A DNA stretch of 64,000 nucleotides from contig NZ_JACXBW010000017.1 of NCBI RefSeq assembly GCF_014712225.1, forward strand, positions 1 to 64,000, read 5' to 3'. This document shows, in pieces, positions 1-7,864 of the stretch. Origin of the DNA: Pseudarthrobacter sulfonivorans (lineage in GTDB: Bacteria > Actinomycetota > Actinomycetes > Actinomycetales > Micrococcaceae). A program made the position numbers and the translations under genes. The number at the start of each line of letters is the position of its first letter. Position 1 is the stretch's first letter. The notes under the pieces were generated by a model. It was not told where the DNA came from, ran no database searches, and saw only the letters and a program-made list of their open reading frames with translations.

Positions 1-255
1 CCGGTGATCAGGACCGTTCCACCGATGGCAATGAGCCGGGTGTGGGTGTAACGGTGAACCAAAAATTGCATCAGTCGGGCACCGGCAATAACGCCGAGAC
101 CATAACCGGCCACCAGGACGCCGGCCAAGGAGATCCCCATGCCGGTCTGCTGCAGCGCCGGGACGATATACGTCAATGCCCCCATCAGAACCGCTCCCTC
201 CAGCACAGCAAGCCCGTAAACGCCGAGGGGCCCGCCGGCAAAATTCAGCAAAAGC
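1..255 (-). pseudogene. MFS permease fragment, cut by the window edge
   Basis: Read on the minus strand, this stretch encodes a hydrophobic segment typical of the middle of a major facilitator permease: two membrane-like helices around GVYGLAVLEGAVLMGALTY and SLAGVLVAGYGLGVIAGARL. The frame opens just after a TGA at about position 258 and has no credible start or ribosome site, so it is not the beginning of a gene. The part upstream is the remnant of an unrelated SnoaL-like gene, so the two look joined by a deletion or rearrangement. The sequence runs off the left edge of the window, so the C-terminal half cannot be judged. The MFS assignment rests on hydrophobicity and style, and a related multi-helix transporter is possible. 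Confidence 0.55.
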
Positions 256-438
256 GGTGTTCAGTCCGTCGACTATGGCCGAACGCCCTTCCCACTGGCC
301 CCTGCCGGCGTCACAGATAGCATCAGCCGTAAAGAGTTCGCCAAGCAAACGAGCGTTGTTGGTGTCGAGGAGATGTGCTTACTTGATACGGAGATTCCTA
401 ATCTCCTCGGCGGCCAGGAGCTTTTCGATAGGTTCCAT
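240..438 (-). pseudogene. SnoaL-like (NTF2-fold) protein remnant with internal stop
   Basis: The minus-strand frame starts at an ATG after an AGAGAAAAGG ribosome site and reads MEPIEKLLAAEEIRNLRIK, then TAA, then continues in the same frame as AHLLDTNNARLLGELFTAD and a QWEGRSAIVDGL segment. This is the usual N-terminus of SnoaL/NTF2-like proteins, where a tyrosine normally follows the RxK residues, so the TAA is best read as a Tyr codon turned into a stop. Homology is lost after about 65 codons, where the sequence runs into the MFS fragment. SnoaL-like proteins are small cyclases, isomerases or ligand-binding proteins, and this copy cannot make a full domain. Confidence 0.65.
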
Positions 439-555
439 GATGCCTTTTCTCTTGAGTCGCGGGGACGTGGACAGTCAATCGCGGGCGGCCGGGATCCTCA
501 AGATATGTGCACATCCATAAGGCTGGTCCGGCCGCTCGCATATGAAGAATGGACG

Positions 556-571
556 TTCACACATATGTGAA
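556..571. promoter_or_regulatory. Inverted repeat between two divergent pseudogenes
   Basis: TTCACA and TGTGAA are separated by four bases. The repeat lies between the SnoaL-like remnant (leftward) and the luciferase-like remnant (rightward), where a shared operator would be expected. No regulator gene remains beside it, so its role is inferred from symmetry and position only. Confidence 0.3.
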
Positions 572-765
572 GGTCAAGTTAGCGTTTGAGCGACACACCG
601 AAACGCGCCTCGGCCTCCTGCCGCATTACGGGCCACCACGATGGTCATGGCCAAATGTTTCACTGGATGGCACCCATCACCCACCTGCCGAGATTTGACC
701 TTGACACGGATGGCAAGGTTTACGTTGGTTCTCGTCGCAACCAAAGGCAACGATGAGGAGCAAAG

Positions 766-1214
766 TTGAAACTTGGAGTCTTGGATTATTCGCCTACCGA
801 TGAGGGTGCGTCGCCGTCGGACGCGCAAATGGCGTCGACGCGGCTTGTGCAATTAGCGAAAGGGCTCAACTATTCGCGTTTTTGGGTCTTCGAGCATCAT
901 GGATTGAAGCGATGGCAAGTGTTGCGCCGGAAGTCCTGATTGCCCATCTGGCTTCCGCTACCACGCGGATTCGCATCGGTTCGGACGGAGTAATGCTGCC
1001 CCATTACAGCAGCGTGAAAGTGGCGGAGAGCTTCAATACGCTGGAGGCACTGAATCCGGACCGGATCGATCTGGGATTCGGCTGCGCCCCGGGGGCCAAT
1101 CAACGGTTTAGCGCCGCATTACAGGACCTTCCCGAAGGGAAGAGTGCCAGCTCGAATCGATACGCACGCCGAGCATTCCCGCGTCCCTACGGAACCGCCA
1201 GCAGCGCCCCTTGA
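766..1214 (+). pseudogene. Luciferase-like flavin monooxygenase, frameshifted and truncated
   Basis: A TTG start after GAGGAG opens LKLGVLDYSPTDEGAS and continues to the FWVFEHHG motif of the bacterial luciferase-like (LLM) flavin oxidoreductases. Near positions 895-915 the reading frame changes, and the family sequence resumes as SVAPEVLIAHLASATTRIRI, then VMLPHYSSVKVAESFNTLEA and RIDLGFGCAPGA. Family similarity stops at about 1125, after roughly 120 residues, whereas LLM proteins are usually over 300 residues, so the C-terminal two thirds are missing. Functional relatives use FMNH2 or F420 to oxidise small organic substrates. With a frameshift and a truncation this copy is almost certainly dead. 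Confidence 0.75.
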
Positions 1215-1285
1215 GGCAGCCAATGGGCCGTCCAATTTCAGCTTCATCACTTTGTCGAAACCCCACAAAATCGCACCTCTGGCCG

Positions 1286-1303
1286 GGAACTAGCGTTTGT
1301 TCC
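1286..1303. promoter_or_regulatory. Inverted repeat upstream of bioB
   Basis: GGAAC and GTTCC flank an 8-base spacer about 45 bases before the bioB start. Actinobacterial biotin genes are often repressed by the TetR-type regulator BioQ through GAAC/GTTC-containing palindromes. The spacing here is longer than I would expect for such a site, so the assignment is weak. Confidence 0.25.
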
Positions 1304-1346
1304 GAGTAAGTATCCGCAGCTACGCAGGCACCAAAAAGGACTATCG

Positions 1347-2372
1347 ATGACGATGCAGCCAGACCTCCAGGCCAACCCCAACACCATCCTCGAGACCGCC
1401 CGGGCACGGGTCCTGGAGCAGGGAATGGGCCTCTCCGAAAGCCAACTGGTGGAAATCCTCAGGCTGCCGGACGACGCCCTGCCCGCCACCCTGCAGCTGG
1501 CCCACGAAGTCAGGCTGAAGCACTGCGGCGAAGACGTCGAGGTGGAAGGCATTATCTCCATCAAGACCGGCGGCTGCCCCGAGGACTGCCACTTCTGCAG
1601 CCAGTCAGGCCTGTTCGACTCACCCGTCCGCGGCGTGTGGCTGGACATCCCCGAACTCGTCAAAGCCGCCAAGGAAACCGCCGCCACCGGAGCCACCGAG
1701 TTCTGCATCGTCGCCGCCGTCCGCGGACCCGACATCAAACTGATGAACCAGATCAAGTTCGCGATCGACCGCATCAACGAAGAAGCGGACATCAACATCG
1801 CTTGCTCCCTGGGCATGCTCACCCAGCGCCAGGTGGACCAGCTCGCCGAATGGGGTGTACACCGTTACAACCACAACCTCGAAACCGCGCGCAGCTACTT
1901 TCCCGAGGTAGTCACCACGCACACCTACGAAGAGCGCCTCGAGACCTGCAACATGGTCAAGGACGCCGGCATGGAGCTGTGCTGCGGCGCCCTCATCGGG
2001 ATGGGCGAAACCCTGGAGCAGCGCGCCGAACTCGCCGCCCAGCTCGCCGCCCTAGAACCCCACGAAGTCCCGCTGAACTTCCTCAACCCGCGCCCCGGCA
2101 CGCCGCTGGAAAACCAGGGCCTCATGGACGGCAAGGACGCCCTGCGCGCGATCGCCGCCTTCCGCCTCGCCATGCCCCGCACCGTGCTGCGCTACGCCGG
2201 CGGCCGCGAACTCACCCTCGGCGACCTCGGCACCCGCGAGGGCCTGATGGGCGGCATCAACGCCGTCATCGTGGGCAACTACCTCACCACCCTGGGCCGG
2301 CCCGCCAACGCCGACCTCAACCTCCTCGTCGAACTCAACATGCCCATCAAGGAACTCCAGAAAACACTATGA
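1347..2372 (+). CDS. bioB: Biotin synthase
   Basis: This radical-SAM enzyme inserts sulfur into dethiobiotin to make biotin, the last step of the pathway, in the cytoplasm. The 341-residue length is normal. The GGCPEDCHFCSQS motif supplies Cys77, Cys81 and Cys84, which bind the radical [4Fe-4S] cluster. Later family blocks include YNHNLETARSYF, CCGALIGMGE, NPRPGTPL and the C-terminal RYAGGRE region. The ATG has an AAAGGAC ribosome site. The stop overlaps the start of the next small gene, bsaP, so the two are translationally coupled. The genes expected to supply dethiobiotin, which follow immediately, are broken, so this enzyme probably works on imported or scavenged dethiobiotin. Confidence 0.97.
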   Translation: MTMQPDLQANPNTILETARARVLEQGMGLSESQLVEILRLPDDALPATLQLAHEVRLKHCGEDVEVEGIISIKTGGCPEDCHFCSQSGLFDSPVRGVWLDIPELVKAAKETAATGATEFCIVAAVRGPDIKLMNQIKFAIDRINEEADINIACSLGMLTQRQVDQLAEWGVHRYNHNLETARSYFPEVVTTHTYEERLETCNMVKDAGMELCCGALIGMGETLEQRAELAAQLAALEPHEVPLNFLNPRPGTPLENQGLMDGKDALRAIAAFRLAMPRTVLRYAGGRELTLGDLGTREGLMGGINAVIVGNYLTTLGRPANADLNLLVELNMPIKELQKTL

Positions 2373-2620
2373 ACCGGGTTTCGACGAACGCAACCACCGG
2401 CGGCACCTCAGGCCCAACCGCGGCTGAGTTTTGCGGCCACTGCGGTGAATCGTCCGACGGCGGCGCCAGCGCGACGTCGGACGTTCACCACACGTGCGAG
2501 GAACTGCTGCAGCTGGAACCACCGCGCTACTGCGCGGCCTGCCGCCGCCGCATGAAAGTCCAGGTCACTCCGCTGGGGTGGTCGGCTGAGTGCTCGCGCC
2601 ACGGGCTGCTTTCACCGTGA
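2369..2620 (+). CDS. bsaP: Biotin synthase auxiliary protein
   Basis: This 83-residue cysteine-rich protein starts inside the bioB stop codon (ATGA overlap). Cysteines at 22, 25, 43, 55, 58 and 75 occur as FCGHC, HTC, YCAAC and ECSRHG, and a RRMKVQVTPLGWSAECSRHG block closes the protein. That arrangement, directly after bioB, matches the actinobacterial biotin synthase auxiliary protein (BsaP, Rv1590-like in mycobacteria), which is thought to help biotin synthase renew its iron-sulfur cluster. The family assignment is from memory of motif and context. A generic zinc-ribbon protein is the alternative, but strict linkage to bioB favours BsaP. The frame appears intact. Confidence 0.8.
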   Translation: MNRVSTNATTGGTSGPTAAEFCGHCGESSDGGASATSDVHHTCEELLQLEPPRYCAACRRRMKVQVTPLGWSAECSRHGLLSP

Positions 2621-3933
2621 GTGGCGCGACTCAGCCGGGCCTGATCCAGCGGGACGTGCCCCGCTGTGGCACCCCTAGGCCGGCGTCCCCGGACCTTCCG
2701 CTCGGCTTCGCGGCGAGGACGGCACCCGCCATGAGGTGGTTGACGCAATGTCCTCGTGGTGGTCCGCAATCCACGGTTACCGCAACCCGGTGCTTGACAC
2801 CGCCGCGCGTGGGCAGCTGGAGAGGTTCAGCCATGTCATGTTCGGCGGCCTCACGCACGTCCCGGCGGTGAAACTTGCCGAGCGGCTGCTGGAGATGGCC
2901 CCTTCCGCACCGGGGCCGCCCGCTTTGGAGCGGGTGTTCCTTGCCGACTCGGGTTCGGTTGCCGTCGAGGTTGCGCTGTTGCTGGCGGTGCAGCACCAGA
3001 ACGCATCAGGGAACCCGCAGAGGCAGCGGTTCCTGAGCATCCGCGGCGGATACCACGGCGACACCTTCGCGGCGATGGGGTCTGTGACCTGGTGGACGGC
3101 ATGCACACTGCCTTCCCGGGTCTGCTGGCCGGCAACGTGTTTGCGCCCCGTCCCCCTGCGGCCGCCGCCGCGACGTCGGAAACCGTGCAGGCGGGGGCAG
3201 CCAGCCTCGCGGACATTGCTGATGCACATTCACGGGAGCTGGCCGCGATGATCGTCGAACCCATCCTCCAGGGTGCCGGCGGCATGCACGCCTACCCAGC
3301 CGAATGCCTGACAGTGCTGCGGCAGGTGGCGGACCGGCACGGCCTGCTGCTCATCTTCGATGAGATCGCCACAGGGTTTGGGCGGACCGGCGAACTGTTC
3401 GCGGCCGAGCATGCAGGCGTCGTGCCGGACATCATGTGCGTGAGCAAGCCCACCGGCGGGTACCTGACCCTCGCCGCCATGCTCTGCACCAGAGAGATTT
3501 CGGCGACGGTTTCCAATGGCCGGGCCGGAGCGCTGCTGCACGGCCCCACGTTTATGGGTAACCCGCCGGCATGTGCCGTGGCGAACGCCAGCCTCGGCAT
3601 CATCGACGGCGGACGGTGGCGGGCCGACGTCGCCCAGATCGGCGCATGTCTGGTGTCCGGGCTCGCGCCAGCCCTGGACCTTGGGGCCGTCCGGGATGTC
3701 CGCACCATCGGCGCCGTCGGAGTCATCGAGCTGCACGACGCCGTGGATGTCACGGCGGTCACCACCGCAGCCATCCGGCACGGGTCTGGGTCCGGCCGTT
3801 CCGGAACCTCGTCTACACCGTGCCCCCGTACATCAGCACCGCGGCGGATGTCGACCAGATCACCGCGGGCATGACGTCGGCGGTCGCCGAAGTCCACGAG
3901 CGCGTCCCGGCACGGTCGGGAGGCCCGGTTTGA
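2616..3933 (+). pseudogene. bioA: Adenosylmethionine-8-amino-7-oxononanoate aminotransferase, multiply broken
   Basis: BioA makes 7,8-diaminopelargonic acid with PLP. Its sequence is spread over three frames. A GTG overlapping the bsaP stop leads to LIQRD, then a frame change gives RAPLWHP followed by TAG at 2676 where BioA normally has Tyr. The frame continues through EVVDAMSSWWSAIHGYRNP and HVMFGGLTH up to GGYHGDTFAAMGSV. A second shift near 3085 leads to DGMHTAFPGLL, AMIVEPILQGAGGMHAYP, LLIFDEIATGFGRTGE and the PLP-lysine block VSKPTGGYLTLAA. A third shift near 3785 leads to VWVRPFRNLVYTVPPYIS and the end. One nonsense codon and about three frameshifts make a functional product implausible. 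Confidence 0.9.
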
Positions 3934-3941
3934 GCAACTCC

Positions 3942-4097
3942 ATGACCCAGTGGCTCGAGCGGCAGGCCGCCGTCCGGGGCCGCTGGGGCCTGGCCCGCCG
4001 CCTGCTCCCCCGATCCGCAAACGAACGGTTCATCGACCTTGCCAGCAATGACTACCTGGGACTCGCCGCGGACCCCCGGGTCACCGCGGCGGCTTGG
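3942..4097 (+). pseudogene. bioF: 8-amino-7-oxononanoate synthase, 5' fragment only
   Basis: The frame beginning MTQWLERQAAVRGRWGLARR continues with FIDLASNDYLGLAADPRV, the N-terminal signature of BioF, the PLP enzyme that condenses pimeloyl thioester with alanine. Recognisable sequence stops after about 50 residues, at ITAAAW-like VTAAAW, and the next bases are a ribosome site and the start of bioD. The normal protein has nearly 400 residues, so an internal deletion has removed everything else, including the catalytic lysine. The position directly after bioA keeps the ancestral operon order bioB-bsaP-A-F-D. Confidence 0.8.
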
Positions 4098-4107
4098 AGG
4101 AACGTCC

Positions 4108-4248
4108 ATGAACCTGCCCGCCGTCATTCTGGTCACCGGCACGGACATGTTGTCGGTGCGCCGCATCGTCGAACGAGACAGCGACCTGCCAACCGCCTTC
4201 AACCAGGAAGTCATGGAGTCCCATGTGCTTCCTGCCGTGAATGAGTAG
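4108..4248 (+). pseudogene. bioD: Dethiobiotin synthetase, 5' fragment only
   Basis: An ATG after GGAGG starts MNLPAVILVTGTD, the N-terminal beta strand and P-loop approach of BioD, which closes the ureido ring to form dethiobiotin. BioD would continue with a T-E-x-G-K-T nucleotide-binding loop, but here the sequence switches to MLSVRRIVERDSDLPTAF and ends within 33 residues. That tail was not recognised and may come from an unrelated gene. The start and ribosome site are preserved and the catalytic part is gone. Together with bioA and bioF this removes the route from pimeloyl thioester to dethiobiotin in this locus. Confidence 0.65.
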
Positions 4249-4311
4249 CAGCGACACCGCTGCCCAACCAGAGAGCGAGGGAGACGCCCCGCCACAGCAA
4301 CGGCCACCAAC

Positions 4312-4333
4312 AAAAAGGACCCCGAAGGGGCCC
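4312..4333 (-). terminator. Hairpin with T-run, oriented leftwards
   Basis: GGACCCC and GGGGCCC flank a GAA loop with one mismatch. On the minus strand the hairpin is followed by five T residues, the form of a Rho-independent terminator for leftward transcription. No convincing minus-strand gene ends here, so it may be left over from a lost gene. Confidence 0.5.
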
Positions 4334-4604
4334 ATTCGTGACAGGCGAGAAAGGCGGCCGAGTTTGTGCGCAGCAATAACGCCGCAGTAACGGGCCATCG
4401 TATATATAGAAATTGCGGGCAGTGGGACCTGCAACGCCAAGTGGTGCCTTTGTGAGTGAGGGGTCGGAGATGGCAACGCCTCTAATAGCGCTAGGAATCT
4501 GCCCCACCCGAAGAGATGGGACGGCGACCATGCAGGGTGATACCTGCCAGGCTGCACGCTATTGCTTCAGTTGGCGAATTTCTTAACGACAGGTGGGACA
4601 ACTG
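4334..4604. other. Intergenic region before the caspase/CHAT module
   Basis: No gene is supported here. The stretch includes an AT-rich TATATATAGAAATT run near 4400 that could hold a promoter -10 element, and it marks the border between the decayed biotin locus and the two-gene protease module. Open frames on the minus strand lack ribosome sites and family resemblance. Confidence 0.5.
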
Positions 4605-7600
4605 ATGCAAGCGGTTCGCGCGCTGTTGATTGGCATCGACCGGTACGCAGGAGACGTGTCAAACCTCGCGGGATGCGTCAACGACATTCGTGCCGTTGAG
4701 AACGTTCTACCCACACTATTGGCCGCCGGTGTGGACTACGTGCCCCTTGTATTGTTGAACGAGCAGGCCCGCCGGGAAGCCGTGATCGACGCATTTCGGC
4801 GACACTTTGCAGAGGCACAGCCCGGAGACGTAGCTGTTTTTTGGTATTCCGGCCACGGTTCTCAGCAGCAGAGTGTTCCCGGGTCGGTAGAGCCTGATGC
4901 ACTCGACGAAACCATCGTTTGTCACGACTCACGTGGTGGGTCTTGGGACATCACTGACAAGGAGCTTAGGAGTCTAGTAGGAGAGGTGTCTGCCCGCGGC
5001 ATCGAGGTCCTCGTCGTTCTCGACTGCTGCCACTCGGGCAGTGGTGTGCGCGACGCCAAGGAGGAGGGCAAGGTACGACAAGCTCCGCTCGACCGCCGCA
5101 GTCGGCCATCCGACACGTACCTCAAGCCCGCACCGGGAGCCCGCGCTACCACGGCATCCCCCGTAGGAAATCCGACGTACGTCCTGTTGGCCGCCTGCGC
5201 GCCGCACCAAACGGCGAAGGAAGCGCGAGTTGCCGGCGTAGAAAGGGGGGCGTTCTCGGCGGCGCTCCTTCAGGCGCTCGTCGACACTGGCGGCCGTCTG
5301 GCCTATGGTGATCTCATCGCATGGACTGCTGCTCGCGTCGGGCGCATGGTTCGAGCACAGGAACCCCGACTGGAGGCCACCAACCCGGACGACAGAGACC
5401 GCGCCTTCCTCGGTGATCTCGTGGCCGAGGCGACCCGCTCCTACCGCCTCCTCCACGACGGATCCGGATGGTTCCTCCAAGCGGGCACCCTTCATGGAAT
5501 CCCCTCAGTCCGGGGCGAAGAGAAACTTCTACTATCGATCCGTCCTGGCTTCGGCGACGAGCGTCGGGAGATCGCCACCGCCGAGGTTATCGAGGTCGAA
5601 CCTCACCGCTCGCGAGTGGCTCCGAGCGGGCCCCTCGACGAGGCCCTACTCTATCGGGCAGAGGTCACGGCGTGGCCAGTTCCCCTCGTTAGGGTGGGGC
5701 TCCGCGGCCAGCCAGAGAGCGTCGCCCGCGTGCAGGAAGCCTTAGCGGGCGTCCGGCTCGCTGAGGTCGTCGATTCATCTCCGGACGTGGAGGTCGAGGC
5801 GACGCCTGGCGGTTACCGAATCGGCACACCACGATCGGGGCTCCGCATCGCTCACTTGATAGATGCGGATGATAGCCACGCCTTCGACAAGGTGACCCGG
5901 GCAGTGGAGAAGATCGCGCGCTGGCGCTTGATACGCGACTTAGTCAACCCGCGTAGCCACATTCCGGCCGATGCGCTGCGTATTGTCATACAAACCGCCT
6001 CGGTGCCTGAGTGGAAGGAGTCGGGGCCGATACGCCTGCTATACACCACAGACAATGACAGCTTCGAGCAGGCTCCGCAGATCCGAATCAGCGTCCAGAA
6101 CCACTGGAATCGAAAGCTTTACATGGCGATGCTATTCCTTGATGAGGAGCATGCCGTGGAGAACGTGCTAGTTGAGGCGGCAGGCGAATGGGTCTCTCCG
6201 GGCGGCGTGCTTGAGGCGGCCGATGGGAATTGGCTGACGGTCAAGGTCCCCGATCACCTCTTCTCAGGAGGCGTTACCGAGGTGACGGACTGGATAAAGG
6301 TGATCGCCAGCACTCGGGAATTCGATGTCAGTGAACTCTGTGACGGCGGCATGCAGGGTGAGGTAGTCCGGACCGTCACCGACAGCCCACTGGACCGCCT
6401 CTTCGCCCGTGCCGCTCGCCACATCGAAACTGGGCGAGCCGACCCAACTGTGGACTGGCAGGCGGTGACGAGGATCGTAACTGTCGAACGGCCGGGCCCC
6501 GGCGTTTCGTTGGAAGCCGCTAATGACTTGGGCAACGGGATCACCTTCACCGCTCCGACCGGCCTTACAGGCCGAGTGCGTTTGGTTAGCTATGAGACCG
6601 CAGTCCGCGATCTCGATCGTCCGATGGTTCCGCTAGTCCTCGATGACCCCGCGCTGACGACGCCGCTTGACCTGGTCCCCACCCGTGCAGACTCTGCGCT
6701 CTCAGTTCTAGAACTGGAGGTCTCCGGGGGCGGCGATATGGTGGACCCGGTTCACCCTTTCCTGCTGACTTTTCCTAGTCAGCTGGCGGATGACGAGCAC
6801 GTTATCCCGCTCGTATATGACGGCGACTACTGGCTACCGGTGGGCCGCGTGGTGCACCGGGGCTCTGGCGAAGCTGTGGTCGCCATCGAATCCCTTCCCG
6901 CACCGACGATGTCAGTCCGGGGACTTTGGTCCTCCGTGCGGGTGCTCTTCCGCAAGCTCGTCGGGCGGCCGTTGGGTCTCAGGTACGAGTACCCGGTTCT
7001 TGCGGTCGCTGCGATGGAGGACGGCAGGGTACGGTACGACCCACCCGACAGGTCGCCGGCTTTGGCTACCAAGAAACCAGTACTTCTCTATGTGCACGGA
7101 ATTATCGGCGACACGAAAGAAATGGTTAAGAACGGATCGTGGGTGGACTCCTACTACGGCGCGGTTCTAACCTTCGACTACGAGAGCATAAACACCTCGA
7201 TTGAGGAAAACGCCCGTGATCTTCGCCGTCGCCTGCTGGACCTGGGATTTGGCTCAACCTGGCAAGTTGATGTGGTAGCTCACTCGATGGGCGGACTGGT
7301 CGTGCGTTGGATGATCGAGAAAGAGGACGGGGCTGCGCTTATTCGTCGTGCTGTTTTCGCTGGCACACCCCATGCAGGCTCGCCTTGGCCGACGATTCAG
7401 GGGTGGGCGACAACTGCCCTTGGCCTAGCACTCAACGGCCTTACGGGCGTGGCTTGGCCTGTGGGCTTGGTCGGCGGCCTTGTCCAAGCCATCGAGCGAG
7501 TCGATGATGCGTTTGACGAGCTCCAGCCTGACTCTGAACTCCTGAAGGTCCTAGCCAAGAGCTCGGATCCGCGCGTGCCGTACACGCTCCTCGTCGGGAA

Positions 7601-7859
7601 CCAGTCGTTGGAGGGCCCGACTGATCGAGCCGCAGGGCTGTTGGAACGCCTGCGCGCTCATAACCTACTGGCAGCCGCGGCTGCGCTCGCATTCCTCTCG
7701 CAGCCCAACGACATCGCCGTGTCGGTGCTAAGTGCCGGCGCCGTCCCGGGGCCCCGAGATCCAGTGGTGGAAGCAATTCCAGTAGCGTGCGATCACATGA
7801 CCTACTTCTCGTCAGTCGTGGGACAGAAAGTCATTGAGAATGCATTGAGGCGAAGGTAG
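4605..7859 (+). CDS. Caspase-like protease fused to alpha/beta hydrolase
   Basis: The first 270 residues are a peptidase C14 caspase fold: ALLIGIDRYAG with NLAGCVNDI, His84 in FWYSGHGS and Cys142 in LDCCHSGSG. Around 480-590 a beta-rich segment (IRISVQNHWNRKLYMAMLF) resembles the beta-sandwich that often follows bacterial caspases. From about 820 to 1084 lies an alpha/beta hydrolase of lipase/esterase type: LLYVHGIIGD, Ser894 in VAHSMGGLVVRWM, FAGTPHAGSPW and a terminal His1064 in CDHMTYFSS. The ATG is chosen over an in-frame GTG at 4593 because AGGTGG lies eight bases before it. The stop is five bases before the CHAT gene, so the two form an operon. Proteolytic control of the hydrolase is inferred. 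Confidence 0.85.
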   Translation: MQAVRALLIGIDRYAGDVSNLAGCVNDIRAVENVLPTLLAAGVDYVPLVLLNEQARREAVIDAFRRHFAEAQPGDVAVFWYSGHGSQQQSVPGSVEPDALDETIVCHDSRGGSWDITDKELRSLVGEVSARGIEVLVVLDCCHSGSGVRDAKEEGKVRQAPLDRRSRPSDTYLKPAPGARATTASPVGNPTYVLLAACAPHQTAKEARVAGVERGAFSAALLQALVDTGGRLAYGDLIAWTAARVGRMVRAQEPRLEATNPDDRDRAFLGDLVAEATRSYRLLHDGSGWFLQAGTLHGIPSVRGEEKLLLSIRPGFGDERREIATAEVIEVEPHRSRVAPSGPLDEALLYRAEVTAWPVPLVRVGLRGQPESVARVQEALAGVRLAEVVDSSPDVEVEATPGGYRIGTPRSGLRIAHLIDADDSHAFDKVTRAVEKIARWRLIRDLVNPRSHIPADALRIVIQTASVPEWKESGPIRLLYTTDNDSFEQAPQIRISVQNHWNRKLYMAMLFLDEEHAVENVLVEAAGEWVSPGGVLEAADGNWLTVKVPDHLFSGGVTEVTDWIKVIASTREFDVSELCDGGMQGEVVRTVTDSPLDRLFARAARHIETGRADPTVDWQAVTRIVTVERPGPGVSLEAANDLGNGITFTAPTGLTGRVRLVSYETAVRDLDRPMVPLVLDDPALTTPLDLVPTRADSALSVLELEVSGGGDMVDPVHPFLLTFPSQLADDEHVIPLVYDGDYWLPVGRVVHRGSGEAVVAIESLPAPTMSVRGLWSSVRVLFRKLVGRPLGLRYEYPVLAVAAMEDGRVRYDPPDRSPALATKKPVLLYVHGIIGDTKEMVKNGSWVDSYYGAVLTFDYESINTSIEENARDLRRRLLDLGFGSTWQVDVVAHSMGGLVVRWMIEKEDGAALIRRAVFAGTPHAGSPWPTIQGWATTALGLALNGLTGVAWPVGLVGGLVQAIERVDDAFDELQPDSELLKVLAKSSDPRVPYTLLVGNQSLEGPTDRAAGLLERLRAHNLLAAAAALAFLSQPNDIAVSVLSAGAVPGPRDPVVEAIPVACDHMTYFSSVVGQKVIENALRRR

Positions 7860-7864
7860 GGGTC

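Noticed and set aside
1215..1346. Riboswitch upstream of bioB
   Set aside because: The leader is short and shows only a small inverted repeat. No known biotin riboswitch class would fit.
1637..2620. Long plus-strand frame of 327 codons across bioB
   Set aside because: Most of it is the Arg/Pro-rich shadow of bioB in another frame. Only the last 83 codons, from 2369, are real and are annotated as bsaP.
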